From NCBI GenBank assembly GCA_028023455.1, contig JAQFVV010006216.1:1739445-1803444 (forward strand): DNA of 64,000 nt. The letters run 5' to 3'. The stretch is from Epiperipatus broadwayi (taxonomy: Eukaryota; Onychophora; Udeonychophora; Euonychophora; Peripatidae). Positions 1 through 14,245 of the stretch are shown piece after piece. The notes under the pieces were generated by a model that was not told the origin of the DNA, searched no databases, and saw only the letters and a program-made list of their open reading frames with translations. How positions within the stretch are numbered: the stretch's first letter is position 1; each line of letters begins with the position of its first letter. The translations under genes were made by a program, and so were the position numbers.

Positions 1-1740
1 ATAACAATTCTTTTTTTATCTTGTACCCCAAAAGTTGATAAATCTCAAAGGCATTCTATAAGAAAAGGATTCATCCTAATAAAAGATACAAAATAAATCA
101 TTTTCAGAAGGTGAATATGCATTTGTCATCATAGCAATTAGCTTTTTGTCTATCTAAAACTAGAAATTGTAGGTTACTGTCTGTATCACTGATAAAATGA
201 GTTTCATCTCATTTTATATTTTTTTGTGTACATCAGTGATGTTTATATTCTTTATGCACACCAGTGATGCTATCTTTTGTTATATTTATTGTCTAACATA
301 GATATAATTTATTTGCATATAGCTCATATACTAGCCATACCCTTGAAAATAATGTGATGCAAGATGTGGCAAAACTACTGACTCCACAACATGAGTATCA
401 AGGGATAGTCAAGAATCAGAATTTGATTCTTTGCCTGCATACAATTCCATGTGGTATATGCATAACCATTGTGGCTACCACTACATGCACACCATTTTAA
501 ATCTCTCTTTATTGGTTTTAAGTGTTTATATTTTCATATGGTACTATGCCCAGAAAATTTTGTGATTGCTTTATCAACTGCAACTTGCAATCTTTCTGTA
601 CATTCGATTATCAGTTTTTTAAATTTATATTTCTCTGCTCTATATATGTAAATCATTACTTGTTATACAAACACAGAAGAGAAAACATAATATAAACATA
701 CTAATAAATTATTAAACCTTTTGAGAATTATTATGTCTATAAAATAAGATTGCCTCAAACTTGGATTAGAGACATAAAATTATACTGTACAAAAACTACT
801 TTTGTTATATTTGGATACAAATTTTAATATACTGTATAATAAAGAGTATATTTAATATTATATAATTTATATATTACACACACACACCAATAACTAAATT
901 ATACCATTTATCAAATAATCAAAAAAAATTATAAGATAAAAAATTAAAATTGTATACTTACAATATTCCATGATTATGTTTACATCTCATTGTAGGCCTA
1001 GAATGCAAATATCAGCATATTTTTAATCTACTTGAGTTAGATAATGAAGCTGATAAAAATTTTCTGCCTTTATCACACTCATGTAAACTAGAAAATTGAC
1101 CAAAACAGAAAAAAATTAATGTGCCTATTAACAAAAAAATTAATAAAAAAATTCAAATTTTTTTTATTATTTCAAACTGCGATACATTATTTTAAAGAGG
1201 GAATTCAGCAGCAAGAAATGCTGGGATTTCTATTAACATTATGCTTATAGTTTTCATGAAATTTAAACAAGAAGACAACATATCAATGAATCAGCCACAG
1301 TCAGCTCACATCACGCTACAAAGATTCAACCCATGTTATAAGATGATTGACATTGAATATTATTAGTTATTTTTGAGTAATTTGGTTCACAATTAGAAAC
1401 AGGCAAACATAAAGAGTCATTAAAATGATTTTCAGTAATACAAGTATGAATATTTAGATTTTACATAGTTCATATGAGAAAATGATGATTCACATAAATA
1501 TGTGGATGCAAAACATGAATGAAGTCTAAAATGTGCATATTTCAATACTGGATAATTTTAAATGGTAATATACTTCCATATATCAAAGTGATTATGTGAT
1601 TTCAATCTAATGTCATTTTGTAGTACAATTAATTGCATTTCCAAGCTACCTATTTCCATATTAAAGACATGTATCATTAGTATAACTTGATTTTCTATAT
1701 TTATTTTAAAAGACATGAAAATTGAAGTGATTGGTCAAGT
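1..1740. other. AT-rich sequence, nothing recognised
   Basis: No coding frame, RNA gene or clear repeat could be supported here. The short open frame at 469-651 has no recognisable motif and a composition expected of AT-rich noise. Confidence 0.6.
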
Positions 1741-1747
1741 CTTGAAA

Positions 1748-3136
1748 TCATTGTTGAAATTGCAGAAAAATGTTTTGCAAAATATTTCCAAAATCTTGGT
1801 AATCATATGTTTCTATGTTTGATCCAATTTCTTCTCTTAAATTTGCAAAATGTTTCAAATCTTTTTTATTAATTTGAGAAATCCCCATTTCCAGTTTCAT
1901 TTTTAATGTATCGATGAATTTAATCATGATGGTTGTTTTGCTTTGTCCTTGCAAATCTAGATTTAATTCATTTAATTTACTTGTTAGTTACATTAAAAAT
2001 GCTAGCTTTTGAACAACACCTTGTTGTGAAGTAAAACAGCACAAGAACCTTTTCTTGACCAGAAAATCTTTTATACATGGCAATAGATTGCAGAATCTTT
2101 CTATAACATTAGCTTTGCTCAACCATCTGATAGAATTATGGAGAACTAAGTCACCATAATCTGAATCAATGCTATTAAAAATGACTGAAATAATCTTCTT
2201 CATAGTGCTTTTTCCCTAATCAAATTGATTATTTTAATAGATGTATTCATAACATCATCAAATTTCAATATTTTACTGCATAATGATTGTTGATTGAATT
2301 ATGCAGTAGTATGAAATAAAATTAGGAAAATCAATATCTCTCACAAAATGTTAAAAATCCACTTTCACAAGCAGTCAAAGAAGGAGCACCATCTATCTGT
2401 AGTAATGGGAATGAGCCTCTTATAAGGAAGATTTTCAGATATTATGAAAGCTTTAAAAATATTGTAGTTATTCTCTCCTCTGACTCACTCTTTTAAAGAT
2501 AGGATTTTGAGAAATTCTTGCTTCACAGTCACATCAGGAAATATTAAATGTACAAATATACTAAGCTAGGATATATTGCAACTGTCAATTAATTCATAAA
2601 AATGGAGTGAAAACCATGATCAATTTTCATAATCCTGTTTAAGTTGTGATCTTAAATCCATCACCATGGTTTCAACTCGTCTTGTTACAGTTTGCTTGGA
2701 AAGTTGTATATCTTGGATAGACTCTCCATTTTATTTTTAAAATTACAAAATAAGCTATACTATCTTCTACAGTCAAAAAAGCCTCTTTAAATTTCTTACA
2801 AAAAGGCTTTTTGTGCTTTATAAAAATTCAAAACACATGGAGAGATGCCACCATTGCCATTTTTGATTTACAACTTTTTTTGAATTAAGATTGCTGTGAA
2901 TTTAGAGATCTTTTTAATCTTCGTACTTCAGATTTTCTTATTATAGATTTAAGAGGAAAGTCTCCATCAAAACTTGTAGAAATTGTAGTAAAATATCTGT
3001 TTAGATTACCTCTTTTAGGTAAAGCTACTATAAAATTATACAATAAACATAAATGCATTTCTTTGGACATGATGAATAAAAACTCTTCTTTCCAATCACT
3101 ATTGAAATTATATATTTTTGCTTTTTTATTGCGCAT
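1748..3136 (-). pseudogene. Broken hAT transposase, GTF2IRD2/ZBED5-like
   Basis: Remnant of a hAT-superfamily transposase of the group annotated in many animals as general transcription factor II-I repeat domain-containing protein 2-like or zinc finger BED domain protein 5-like. Read on the minus strand it starts at 3136 with a BED-finger-like N terminus (FNSDWKEEFLF, then FPLKSIIRKSEVRRLKRSL). Shifted frames follow: TVTRRVETM near 2680, then the transposase-core phrase DSDYGDLVLHNSIRWLSK near 2130-2180, and a late core block (KMKLEMGISQINKKDLKHF) near 1850-1920. Zinc-ligand cysteines of the BED finger are not all preserved. Several frameshifts and stops separate the pieces, and the C-terminal hATC dimerisation region is absent, so no functional product is possible. 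I found no terminal inverted repeats around it. The family assignment rests on remembered motif order, not on a search. Confidence 0.8.
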
Positions 3137-3815
3137 TACAGGGGAAAATCAAATTATTTAATTTTTGCTAAAAAAAAAAAGAATTATCAATATAAATACT
3201 CATATTATCAATATAAATACTCATATAAATACAATTTAAATATCAAAACCACTTTTCACAATTGAAAAAACTTTTTGAAAATTATTTCAAAAAATGAAAA
3301 TGTCAAAACTAGTTTGCCTATTTAAATGAAAATTCAAAAATAAACATATTTTTCTTTGTATTGCTATAACCAAAATAGACATGACGAAACGAAACAATAG
3401 TAAATTTATAGTTTTTTTGCATTTTAGTTTTAAATTGGATTTCGCATTCAAATAAAAAATCCCAAATTTCAATGGTTGCTTTTCAAAAAAAATTTTTTTT
3501 AAATTTTAGTTTTTAAAGATAAAATGTTTTTTCTATATTTTTCCTTGCGCAATTGACTTAAACATTTTGGCGATCAAAACGTTAGACGCACATGATCTAA
3601 TGCATTCTTTCAACAAAAACAACTAAAAAAAATTTAAAATTCTCAATTATTAATTTTTCTATAAAATAACATTTGTAAATATAAATGTGTACATATCAAC
3701 AATATTTCTTGTTACCATAATGTTTTTTTCTTGTAATCTTTCTTTTGTAGTTATCAGTTTGAGTGTTTATTTTAAATACTGCTGATAACAATTTAGTCAA
3801 ACATCTTGACTCTTT
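3137..3815. other. AT-rich flank of the hAT remnant
   Basis: Low-complexity A/T sequence with a small local duplication near 3188-3225 (ATATAAATACTCATAT twice). I could not identify the missing 5-prime inverted repeat of the hAT element here. Confidence 0.5.
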
Positions 3816-3819
3816 TTTT

Positions 3820-3867
3820 TTGTTGTTGTTGTTATTATTATTATCATCATCATCATCATCATCATCA

Positions 3868-3932
<65 letters not shown>
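3820..3932. repeat. Compound microsatellite (TTG)n(TTA)n(TCA)n(TTA)n
   Basis: Uninterrupted trinucleotide runs: four TTG, a short TTA run, about ten TCA/CAT units, then about twenty TTA units. The open frame through it only encodes His/Tyr homopolymers and is not a gene. Confidence 0.95.
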
Positions 3933-3939
3933 GCTTTCT

Positions 3940-4080
3940 GAATAGTAATTTTATTAATTTAGCCATTTCTTTTTATCTTTTTGTAGCTCAATATTTCCAG
4001 TTTAACAATTATTTCCATTTTTTCCTCCATTTAGTTTTTACATTTGTTTGTAGCTCCAGGTTTTCAGTTTAAAAGTCATC
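3940..4080 (+). repeat. Degenerate tandem repeat, left part of an interrupted array
   Basis: Two degenerate units carrying the phrase TTCCAGTTTAACAATTATTT and a TTTTTGTAGCTC segment. The same unit recurs at least five times at 7321-7720, on the other side of the LINE, so the LINE appears to have inserted into this array. Confidence 0.65.
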
Positions 4081-4083
4081 ACA

Positions 4084-7000
4084 TCAACCATTATCAATCC
4101 ACTGCAGGATGAAGGTCTCTCCAAGTTCAATCCATCTTCTCTGATCTATAGATCCTCTTCTCCACATCACGCCTGCACACTTTCTTATTTCATCCATCCA
4201 TCTCACATGTGTATTTCTGGGTCTTTTACAATCTCTTGGAATCCAGTTTAAGATTTCAATTGTCCATATATTTGCATCTCTTCTAGCAATATATCCAGCA
4301 TAACTCCACTTGTCTTTTAATTCTTTCATTGAGGTCAGTAACACCTGTTTGTTCTCTTACCCATATATTGTGTTTTCAATCTCTTCTTGTTATTCCTAAC
4401 ATGCATCTTTCTATATTTGGTTGAGTGGCCTGAAGTCTCTGTATTGTTTTTCTATTAAGTGTCCAAGTCTCAGATCCATAAGTATGAACTGGTAAAACAC
4501 ATTTATTAAAAAATCTTCTTTTTTAAACACATAGGTATATTCCCTTTTAGTATCAAGTTATTTCTAACAAAAGCACACCAACCAAGTTTAATTCTATGAT
4601 TAATTTCATCCATTATGTTTCCATCTGTATTAATAATCTGACCAGAGTATTTGTAGCCATAAACTTCTTCCAACTCATCATAATCAATTTTAATTTCAAA
4701 TTTTGAGAAAATCCATTGAACATTATTTTAGACTTTTTAATATTTATCATTAGTTCTACTTTCATCTGATAACCCCTGCAACATTTCCTGCAGCTCTAAA
4801 GCATTATTTTCAAAAACAACTACATCACCTGCAAAATCTAAACGACTTAAATAATCTCCATTTACTTTCACTCCTTTAGCTTGCTATTTTAATCCACAAA
4901 ACCCTTCTTGCAGCACTGCTGTAAAAAGTATTGAAAATATAGAATCACCCTGTCTTACATCCTTCTCAATGTTGATTTTCCTAGTGTCATTATGTAATCA
5001 AATTGTTGCTGCTGCATTTTTATAAATATTCTGTAAAATATGATAATATCCTGGATCTACGCCTTGATGATCCAATGCTTTAATCACTGATGAAATGTTT
5101 ATAGAATCAAATGCCTTTTCATACTCTACAAATCCAAAGCATAATGACAATTCATATTCATTTGTATTTTCTATAACTTCTCTCAATACCTGGATATGAT
5201 CTACTGTACTAAAACCACTTTTAAATCCAGATTGTTATTGGTGAAAATCCAGTGTTCTCTGTAGACAAATTATCTTGGCAAAATTTTTTGTATAAAACTG
5301 ATAAGGGCTGATTGGTCTGTAATTTATAATATCTTCTTTATCACCTTTTTAAAATAATGATATTAATACTGCATTCTTTCAATCATTTAGACATTTGGTA
5401 TAAACTTTGCTAAAAAACAATTTCTATTTCTTCACCTGCTATAATTCTATCATTACCTGGAATCTTTCTTTCTTTATAAATTTAATTCATATCTCAGGTC
5501 TTCATTTAAAATCCTGGGCAATTTGGAAGGTATGATAGATATAGAAGATATCTGTTCTTCATTACTATATAATTCTTGATATATATCTTCTACCCATTTC
5601 ATGATGTTATCTCTTTTTAGTAATAATTCCATTTTTTTTAAATTCCAGATATAAATTTCCTAGCAATATGAAAATGCTGTTTTACACTCTTGGGACTTTT
5701 ATTTACCTCTACATCTTTCCTTGCTAGTTCACAGTTAAACTTTCTTATATCATTTTCAACTCTTTTTCACACCATTTTACAAAATTCGAGATGTTCAATC
5801 ACTTATAATGCATCCTTTTTGTATATTTTTATATTTCTTCTTTTCTTCATGAATTCTCTAGTCTCAGTAGAAATTTTATTGGTCAATTGCTGCTTCTTTC
5901 TACCAGCTATCTTTGTTGCAGTTTTTAAAAGTGTATCAGTTATTTTCTTATTAATTTCATTCAAATCTGAATCATGTTCAAAATCTACTAATACTTGAAA
6001 CCAATTTGTAAGTTCTGATTTAAATTTGTTAGAACATTTTTGAAGATTAGAAATATCAACTATAAATATTGTTTTTCTTAAAAAAATTTATCTCTCTAGT
6101 TTTGCATTAACAAGTATCTTACATCTTACTAATTAATGATCACTTCCTGTGTTAAATTTATTAAAAATATTACAATCTTGAAATATGTATCTTTTGTTAG
6201 TCAAAATATAATCAAATTCTGCTGTATCTCCATTTGGATGTTTCCATGTCCATTTTCTTTTAACATTTTTATCAAAAATAGAAATTCATAATATAAAGTT
6301 TTTCTTTTTCTGCAAATTCAAGTCTATGTCCTCTCTCATTTGTATTCATAACCAAAATTACCTATAGTATTTTCATCTAACATTTGTTTATGAATTTCTA
6401 GCATTAAAGTCTCCCATAACAATTTTAAAATGTCATTTACTCTAATCAAAAGCCTTTTGTACATCCATATAAAAATCTTTTACTACTTCATCACTATGAA
6501 AATTTGTTGAAGCATAAACCTATATTATATGCATTTGGTATCTGCTATTAAGATGCATAACTAATCTTGCCATTCTGACCAATACACCATCAATCTCCAC
6601 CATGCTATTCTTCCACTTTTTATTTATAATTAATCCTATTCCGCTTGTATTTCCAATATTTGTGCCTTTATAGTATAGTAAAGATTGACTTTTTAACTCA
6701 ATTTTCTCTTCACCTTTTCTTCTAACTTCACAAAGTCCAATAATGTCCCATTTAATATAACAGTTATTCTTCTAATTCTTGCAAGCTTCCTTCACTTGAA
6801 AGTGATCTGCAGTTGTAGGTACCTAAATAAAGAGTCATCATTAAATGGCAGCCTGAGTCTACAATCAGGAGATTCTTAATACCCTCTGCCTTCAACCACC
6901 AACCACTACCTTGGTTAGTGACTTTACAGCCTCCTGGGAATAAGAGCCATGATTTATTTTTGTTTGTCATGATTGTATATACCTATTGGAAAAAATATTT

Positions 7001-7320
7001 ATCATTTACACATACATTCATTCTGCCTTTATCAGGCAATTGAGAAAAAAGCCCATGGTGTTTCTTGATCTTAAACTCAGAAGTAAAAAGCCAATAAACT
7101 CACCATGTTGGCTAATGCATGTTGGTGAGTAGCCCATCCATGTTCATATACTATATGAATAATCACATAGTAATAACAGCTGCAATGACAAGAATGTATG
7201 GAGTGGACATTAAGAGTTTGCCCTACTGAGTTCTTTTAAGGCCTCTATGAGGAAATAAAGGGTCTTCTTTCAGTTAATGGCAAACTCCTTTCTGCACCCA
7301 GTTTAATAATAATTTTCATT
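4084..7320 (-). mobile_element. RTE-type LINE, copy 1, nearly full length, inactive
   Basis: Non-LTR retrotransposon with an apurinic-endonuclease-like domain followed by reverse transcriptase, on the minus strand. A 5-prime leader (about 6975-7320) matches that of the copy at 49250-52405. The endonuclease begins near 6850 (YLGTYNCRSLSSEG). The reverse transcriptase has the motif A phrase YEKAFDSIN near 5110-5130. The catalytic motif near 4830-4850 reads FAGD, where other copies have FADD or FSDD, so the first aspartate is lost. The C terminus (IEILNWIPRDCKRPR, then HVRWMDEIRKCAG) ends at 4084 with WIDNG, followed by a short TGATG-rich tail. Many frameshifts break the single ORF such elements usually have. 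The resemblance is to RTE-clade proteins annotated as craniofacial development protein 2-like; the clade assignment needs a tree. Confidence 0.9.
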
Positions 7321-7720
7321 AAAATTTAATTTTTTCTTATTTTTCTTGTTGTAGCTTTGGATATCCAATTTAATAATTATTTCTTTCCAGGATGATTCTT
7401 TCACTCTAATAATTATTTTCATTTCAAGTTATTTTTTCTTCTGCTCCAAGTTTCCAGTTTAGCAATTATTTCTATTTCAGGCTTATTTTACCTTTCCAGT
7501 TCCATATTTTCAGTTTAATAATTTAATTCCATTAAAAGGTAAGTTTTTTTTATTCTTTTTATAGTTCCAGGTTTCAAGTTTAATAATTATTTTCTTCCAG
7601 GTTAATACAGGCTTCAGTTTAACAATTATTTTTCATTTCAAGTTAACTTTTTATTTTCCTTTAAAACCTCCTGGTTTGCAATTTAACAATTAGTTTCATA
7701 TAGGGTTAACATCAATTGAA
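7321..7720 (+). repeat. Degenerate tandem repeat, right part of the array
   Basis: At least five diverged units of about 65-85 bp. Each has a TCCAGGTTTCCAGTTTAA-like phrase, then an AATTATTT block and a CATTTCAAGTTA-like block. They match the units at 3940-4080 across the LINE. Confidence 0.7.
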
Positions 7721-10700
7721 ACCTTCATGATTTTGGATGACTAATAGATAGCTTTTGTCAGGATAATTTCCCTTTGCGTTCCGTTTAGTAAAATTGGTTA
7801 CATAGTTGAATTAATAAATGATCAGTATTTAACAATAGCATAGTTAGTAAATGATCAGCATTTATCAAGAGTGAACTTAGCACATACATCTTATAAATTT
7901 CATATTATTATATTCCATTTCAAAAATGAATTTTTAATTAATAGTGAACTCAATTTGGTATCAGTATTCCAAGTTGAACTTCTGACTGTCACCTCCTTCT
8001 TCAGAAATAAAGATCCACTTTCTTTTTTTTCATTAATTGATAAGCAAATCTAACAAATGTTACTTTTTTTGTGTGTTTTTTAATTAATTGATAAACAACT
8101 GTTAAAGACAACCCTTTCTCAAGTTTTACCAAAATAAATAAATAAAACTACCCAAAAAATATCCACATTTTTTTCTTTTGCAATAAAATCAAACATTTAT
8201 TTATCTTATTATTGCAATGTTTTTAATTTGTCACATTGTAATTTCAGATATGTAAACTTTTTAATAATGTTAACCTAGTTAAATTCCTATTTAAGAAATC
8301 ATTCTTCTCAATATTTATGCTTCCTTTTATCAAAGTTCAAAAGAACTTCAATAAATTCAAGACTGAAATTACCAAACACTTACTTCTTGAACTACATTAC
8401 AACGTTACTTTTTAAGTTCAGGAAATTTCAGCTATATGTTGACACAAATGAATGTGGTGAATGATTAATCTTGTAGATAAAATTCCATCTACTAAATTTA
8501 CTTTGAAAATCTTTGTACCTTTCTGAATAATTTAAAAATCTATTCTGAATTTGAAACATAAGACTTATCAGATTAATATAGTAACTTAATGTTTCATAAG
8601 TCATTACCACAAACATATATATATATATATTGTAACACAACCCCTTTTATCACCTTCTGCTTGATCAGTCTTATTTCCCAATGAGCATATTGCAGAAAGT
8701 AAACAAAGATTGATTTCACTCAATGTTTAATTTTACTGATCCTATAATAATATTGTCTACTCATTAGAGTGTATAACACCATAGAGACTGGAAACATCTA
8801 GAAATTTCTAGGTTGAGATTCCCCAAACAGTGCCACTAGAGTTCCAGCTCACCACAACCTTACTTACCAGGGTTTGGTTACACTAAGTCTAGCTCAGGAG
8901 ACACAAAATTCCTGTAGACCAGTGCAATAATATGATTGATGCGAAATGGCACGGACAAGACGTATTAAAATTTTTTGTTGTTTATTATAATTTATTCAAC
9001 AAAACATGTTTGAATAATCATCCTTCAAACATCAAATAAAATATTTCATTAATGGTCCCTTGTATCTCTTCAGGCTACTTCCAATAATAGTTCATTGAGA
9101 ATTAAAGAGTGCAGTTTATTAAGAGTGTACTAAAGTTATTCTTTCAATAGTTCTTTAACAATCTACATCTTTAGTTATTTAGTGTTAGTTAATTCGCAGA
9201 GAGAAGTACAATATATGAAGACAACAGAAATAATAATGAAGACATCCAATAGCATTCTATTTAATTTAGAGTTTCACTTAATTCTGATCTGTAGTCTTTC
9301 AGGTAGTTGTCATATGTAACATGGCTTAAATTAACTCATGTATGAAGATATTCTTTACAGACAAAAGAATTTCCATTATTCCAGTTAATTTTGAGTAAGT
9401 CACAGCACAATAAATATATTTCTATTCGTTGTTATCCAATTCCAGGTTTGAATCAATATAAGCACATTTGTATCCATTGGTTATTCAGATAAAATATGTG
9501 TATTTCCATCTGTCCAGATATCAATTTATCTTGCTAATGCATTTATTTAGTATTCACATATTCACTTCATTTGGTAACTGGTATTTCCAATTTCATAAGA
9601 GACATATATATAATCTATTCAAGCTAGTAAATATATTTTATCTGTATAGGCATCAATAACTACAGGTATATTGTTGTACATTTATCTGTGACACATTGTT
9701 TTGGTATTCTTACTTCTCAACTTGCATATATAACATGTTTTAATCCAGTGTTTATATTCCTTTTCTAAGAGTATTCAAATAAACAAAAATGATTTTTTTT
9801 AATCTTTCAACTTATTCAAGTATGTGGTTCATTATACACATATAACCATTAAATTTTATTTATGTACTAAATCATATTTAAATGTTTGAATTTATTCATA
9901 ATATAATATAAATTTAATAAATACATTCATTTTGTATATTTGCTAATTTCATCTGGGTTATAAACCCATTATTATAATTTTCATTGATGATCTCATTTTA
10001 AAAAACAAAATCAATAGTTAACAGAATCATTTTAAAGATGTCGCTTTCTTTATCTCTTGGGATATATCATTTAGAACAGAAAATAAGATAACTTTAATAT
10101 AATATTCTATTAATATTATAGACATTTCACTGTATTTCAATTGCATTTTAATTAAATATATTTTCATTTTAATATTATTTTCTGAGAAATATCAAAGCTT
10201 TCTTATCATAATTTATCCTTTACTGTTTCCAGGATTGCTTGCAAGTGGCTTTGTTGAATGGCATTTAAATGACAGGCATCTTGCTTTAGTTATTCTTTTG
10301 CATGTAGATGTTTCACAAGCAGATGTTGGATAAGTTAATCATGGAGCAGATTGAGAAGGAAAAGGGCTATAATTCCCTACTCACACATCTTGGGAGGTTT
10401 AATCTTCCAATACTATTTATAGTTGTGCTTGATAGATTGCTTCTTGTAGAATGCTTACTGATAGAAACTTCTGACAGACTGTCTTGTCATAAAATTATTC
10501 CCCTTTTATATCTCTCAAATGGATTCAGTAGTTAACCAATAGTATGCCTTGCTGAAAATATCTTTCTCGATAGTATGTTTTTTTCCCCCATCCTGATTTC
10601 CCTTGGATCTATTCTCATGTGTTATTTAGACAAAGGCAACTAACAAACAACAACATGTTTTTAGATTTCCAATCTAGTTCACAAATGACATTTTAAATCC

Positions 10701-10975
10701 CAATTTATTAAACTTTTATTTATTAATGTTTCAATTTCATTAATAAGAAATTTTATTCTTTATTAAAAAGAAAAATTCTTGTTCTTTAAATCATTTATCA
10801 TTTTTATAAAAAAATAATGATTTTAATCACTATAGTTTCTTTATCTTTCTGGATAAACTGCATTCATGAAAACTATGCATTTTTTTTATTTCCCAGACTT
10901 TTAAATTATTTTGAATCATTTTGAATGTGAGAATGGAATAAAGTATAAATGTACATGAAACTAATGTATCTGTTT
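7721..10975. other. AT-rich sequence; unassigned GC-richer block at about 8635-8985
   Basis: No gene recognised. A short (AT)n run lies near 8617-8630. The block beginning TGTAACACAACCCCTTTTAT at about 8630 is clearly less AT-rich than its surroundings for some 350 bp and could be a piece of an unrecognised element, but it has no second copy in the window and no inverted ends that I can see. The open frame at 10308-10535 has no known motif. Confidence 0.5.

Positions 10976-11044
<69 letters not shown>
10976..11044. repeat. (TA)n microsatellite
   Basis: About 34 uninterrupted TA units. Confidence 0.98.
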
Positions 11045-11048
<4 letters not shown>

Positions 11049-14000
11049 TTTATCAAAAGTTTAATGTTTATGTCTGGGCTAGGATAATCAGTAGGCTAAT
11101 AAATGACTAATAATAATCATTAATATATGCATCTAAAATGGCAGGTGTCAAAAGTCATGATACTTGTAAATCAAAGTATATAATTTTTTTTTTTTGAGAT
11201 ATACAATGTATCAATTATCAATATTGAGAAATGCTTTTATTTTGTAATCAAAGAATTGTGTTTAAAATCCATAAAAATGTTCTCATGCACATGAGTAAGC
11301 TGCATAATGTTTCAATGAAGTCTCATTCATTCTTTCAAGACTATTGATGTCCCAAAGAACTATTATCTTAAATAATATTGAATATTCTCTAGGAAACTAC
11401 AATCTTGACAGTGATGAATGAGATTTTATCAAAACAGCTGGCAGTCTAATTCTATGGAAATGTGTATCTATGGATGAGAACATTTTAAAGACTTTAAACA
11501 GATTTGTTGATCACTAAACAGATAAATTTCTCAATGCTGAGGACCGACAAATTATATGTCTCGACATTTTCTTTAATTTCCTCTTTTGTGAAAAGTTACA
11601 TTAACATGACACAACTGAAGTGAGCCCTCAGACATATATAATACTTTAAAAGTAATTTTATTATAGTTAAGAAAGAGTCTTGATATAATAATGATGTATA
11701 ATGCATTTAAATTTGGATTATTAATAATTCTTGGTGTCACAAATATTTGTAATCATGACAGATTATAAGTGATTTTTCACTTCTGTGGAATAGAAAAGCA
11801 TGGATGATGATGCTAGTAGCTATGATTCATAAAAAGTGACTTAATTATTGTTTCATTCAAATCGAAAATTTTGTAAACATTGCAAAAAGATATTGAATAC
11901 AGAAAAATAACAGTCTTAAATTTTATTTACAAACTACTTCAACCTAATTTTTAAAATAGTACTAAATATGGTAAATAAATATTATTCACATATACGAAAT
12001 GAATCAGTCTTGTAGCTATACTTTACATATATAAATTAATCTTAATTTTATAAATATTTTAATTTTTTTACAAAAAAAATATTGCTTAATTTTCATTTTT
12101 TTGGCAGAGTACACTCCATTCTCTTTTGCATTACTTATTTTATCTTTAAATCTTTTTATATGTTTTGAAATTTTGCAATGATTTTTAATATGATTTATGT
12201 GGAAAAGGTAGACCCTATTTACTCATAAATACTAATATCTGGATAAAATTATGGTTCCTCATTGAGCCCAATGTAATTCTATTTTGTCATCACAGAGTTC
12301 AACCACTGATCCTAACTGATAATGTAATAATTGTGATATGGCAAATATAATAACAAAACTGTTATTCAATCTTTAATTTAGTAGGTAAATAACATTTCCA
12401 TTGCAACAATTAAAGGCAATATGTCACTCTTACTAAAAATAATATTTATTTGAATATATTTGTTTCTATTGCTTTTGATAATTATTGTTATCAAACACTT
12501 CAACCAATGTTCACATTCTGATATATATTGATTTCAGTTTTATACTTTACATAACTTATGATTAACTTGAGCTTTTCTGAAAGAATTGGATATGAAATTT
12601 TTTCTATATTGTTTTCTTCAACTAGATCATCATATTTTTAAACATTTTTTTCTTGCCAATTTTACATCTCCAAGAAAGGATTCACTTATATCTGTTGATA
12701 TGCAATCTGCTATAATATTTCATTCTAGTGGCTATTTTTTTACTGAATAGCATATGTAAAAAACATAAATCCCCCCCCCCAGTGGTTATTATTATGTAAT
12801 ACACTAGATTAACATCCCAACTTCAATTTACACACACACACACATATATATATATTTATAAGACCAATCAGCCTACATAAATATCTAATTCCAATAGTTT
12901 TAAACTTTTCTCATAAAAATGTAATTCAATATAAATAATACATACCACACGTATACTAAGAAAAGCTTATTTAATACTTTAAAATAAAAATGTTAAATAC
13001 TTCAACATAATATGCTTAGCTTGCTTTTGACTAACTAGTATTCATATTCACAGCTATTATTATCCAAGAGACTTGCAAGATTTATACAAGAATCACAAAA
13101 GTAGTGATTTACATAAAATTTGATTATAAGACATAAATGAATTTATTAAAGATATTTATTTTAAAGTATTAAGCTTTTCTTGGTATATGTGTTGCATGTA
13201 TTATTTATATTAAACAAATAATTTTTTAAGGTTAAATTATTATGGAAAAAATATAGTTAATAATTTATTATTTCTTCAACATTAAGTTAAAACTACTGAT
13301 ATCTCACAAAGTTTAATGTAGTGTATCATATATTCGAAGTAATTTTTAAATTCATCTTTGTGAATTCTTTAACTTTTTTTAATACAATGAATCTCATTTG
13401 TGAGAAATTATTTATTTTTACCTTCCCTCCTCTCCAATAATGTCTTGCTTAGCTTTGTTAATGTATATCCATTCCATTTTACATTCTTTTTTTAATGGTA
13501 TTTTGTGTTTTGATATTGAGAGATGAACATGGGAATAAGTTTCACAGAAAAAATAGAACTTGTTTATATTAAAAATATGAATACTAATACATTATATAAA
13601 AATTCACTACTAAAAATTTTCATTTGAAAGATATTTAAAAAAAAAAAATATAATGTAGAGATACAATTAAAAAAGATTGTTATGTTTTTGAGAAGAGTAG
13701 GCTTACTTTAGAACAAGTTAAAAGAAAGTTGTGCAAGATAACAAATGATTGAAAAACCATTAGCATCAGTTAGCAATTATTTATCGGTAAATGTTAAACT
13801 ACTCAAGAATAAATTATATGATTGACTTCATAGTCATTATAACCATTTGTGTAATAATACATTAAACACTATATTATTCCTGTAACTGTATTTTTTACCA
13901 ATCTTAAATGTGACGTTAATATTGAAGATATTCTTATACTGCTATATACCTATTATTTTTTTATTAATTATAATCTTGAAAATAAATAGTATATTATAGT

Positions 14001-14150
14001 TTCCAAAGTTAATATGATGAACAAAAAACAAAAAAGAAAATATGTTGAGATACAGTAAACAGAATAAGAATATTCACATTTAAAAGAAGGAGTGATAAAT
14101 CTTATCAAAAATGGCACTGTTGGGCTATAACTAATGATATATATATATAT
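11045..14150. other. AT-rich sequence with small simple repeats
   Basis: No gene recognised. It holds a C10 homopolymer at 12771-12780, (CA)n(TA)n at 12830-12856, and a short (AT)n run at 14136-14154 directly before the hammerhead array. Confidence 0.6.
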
Positions 14151-14245
14151 ATATGATCAATAGATGGCATTTAAAAACACCGACCAAGCGTACGTTTGTT
14201 TACATAAATGACAACAGAGTTAGAATTTACAATCTCTTTCATTTT

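Noticed and set aside
3806-4072. 88-codon plus-strand frame rich in His and Tyr
   Set aside because: Translation of a trinucleotide microsatellite running into tandem repeat DNA.
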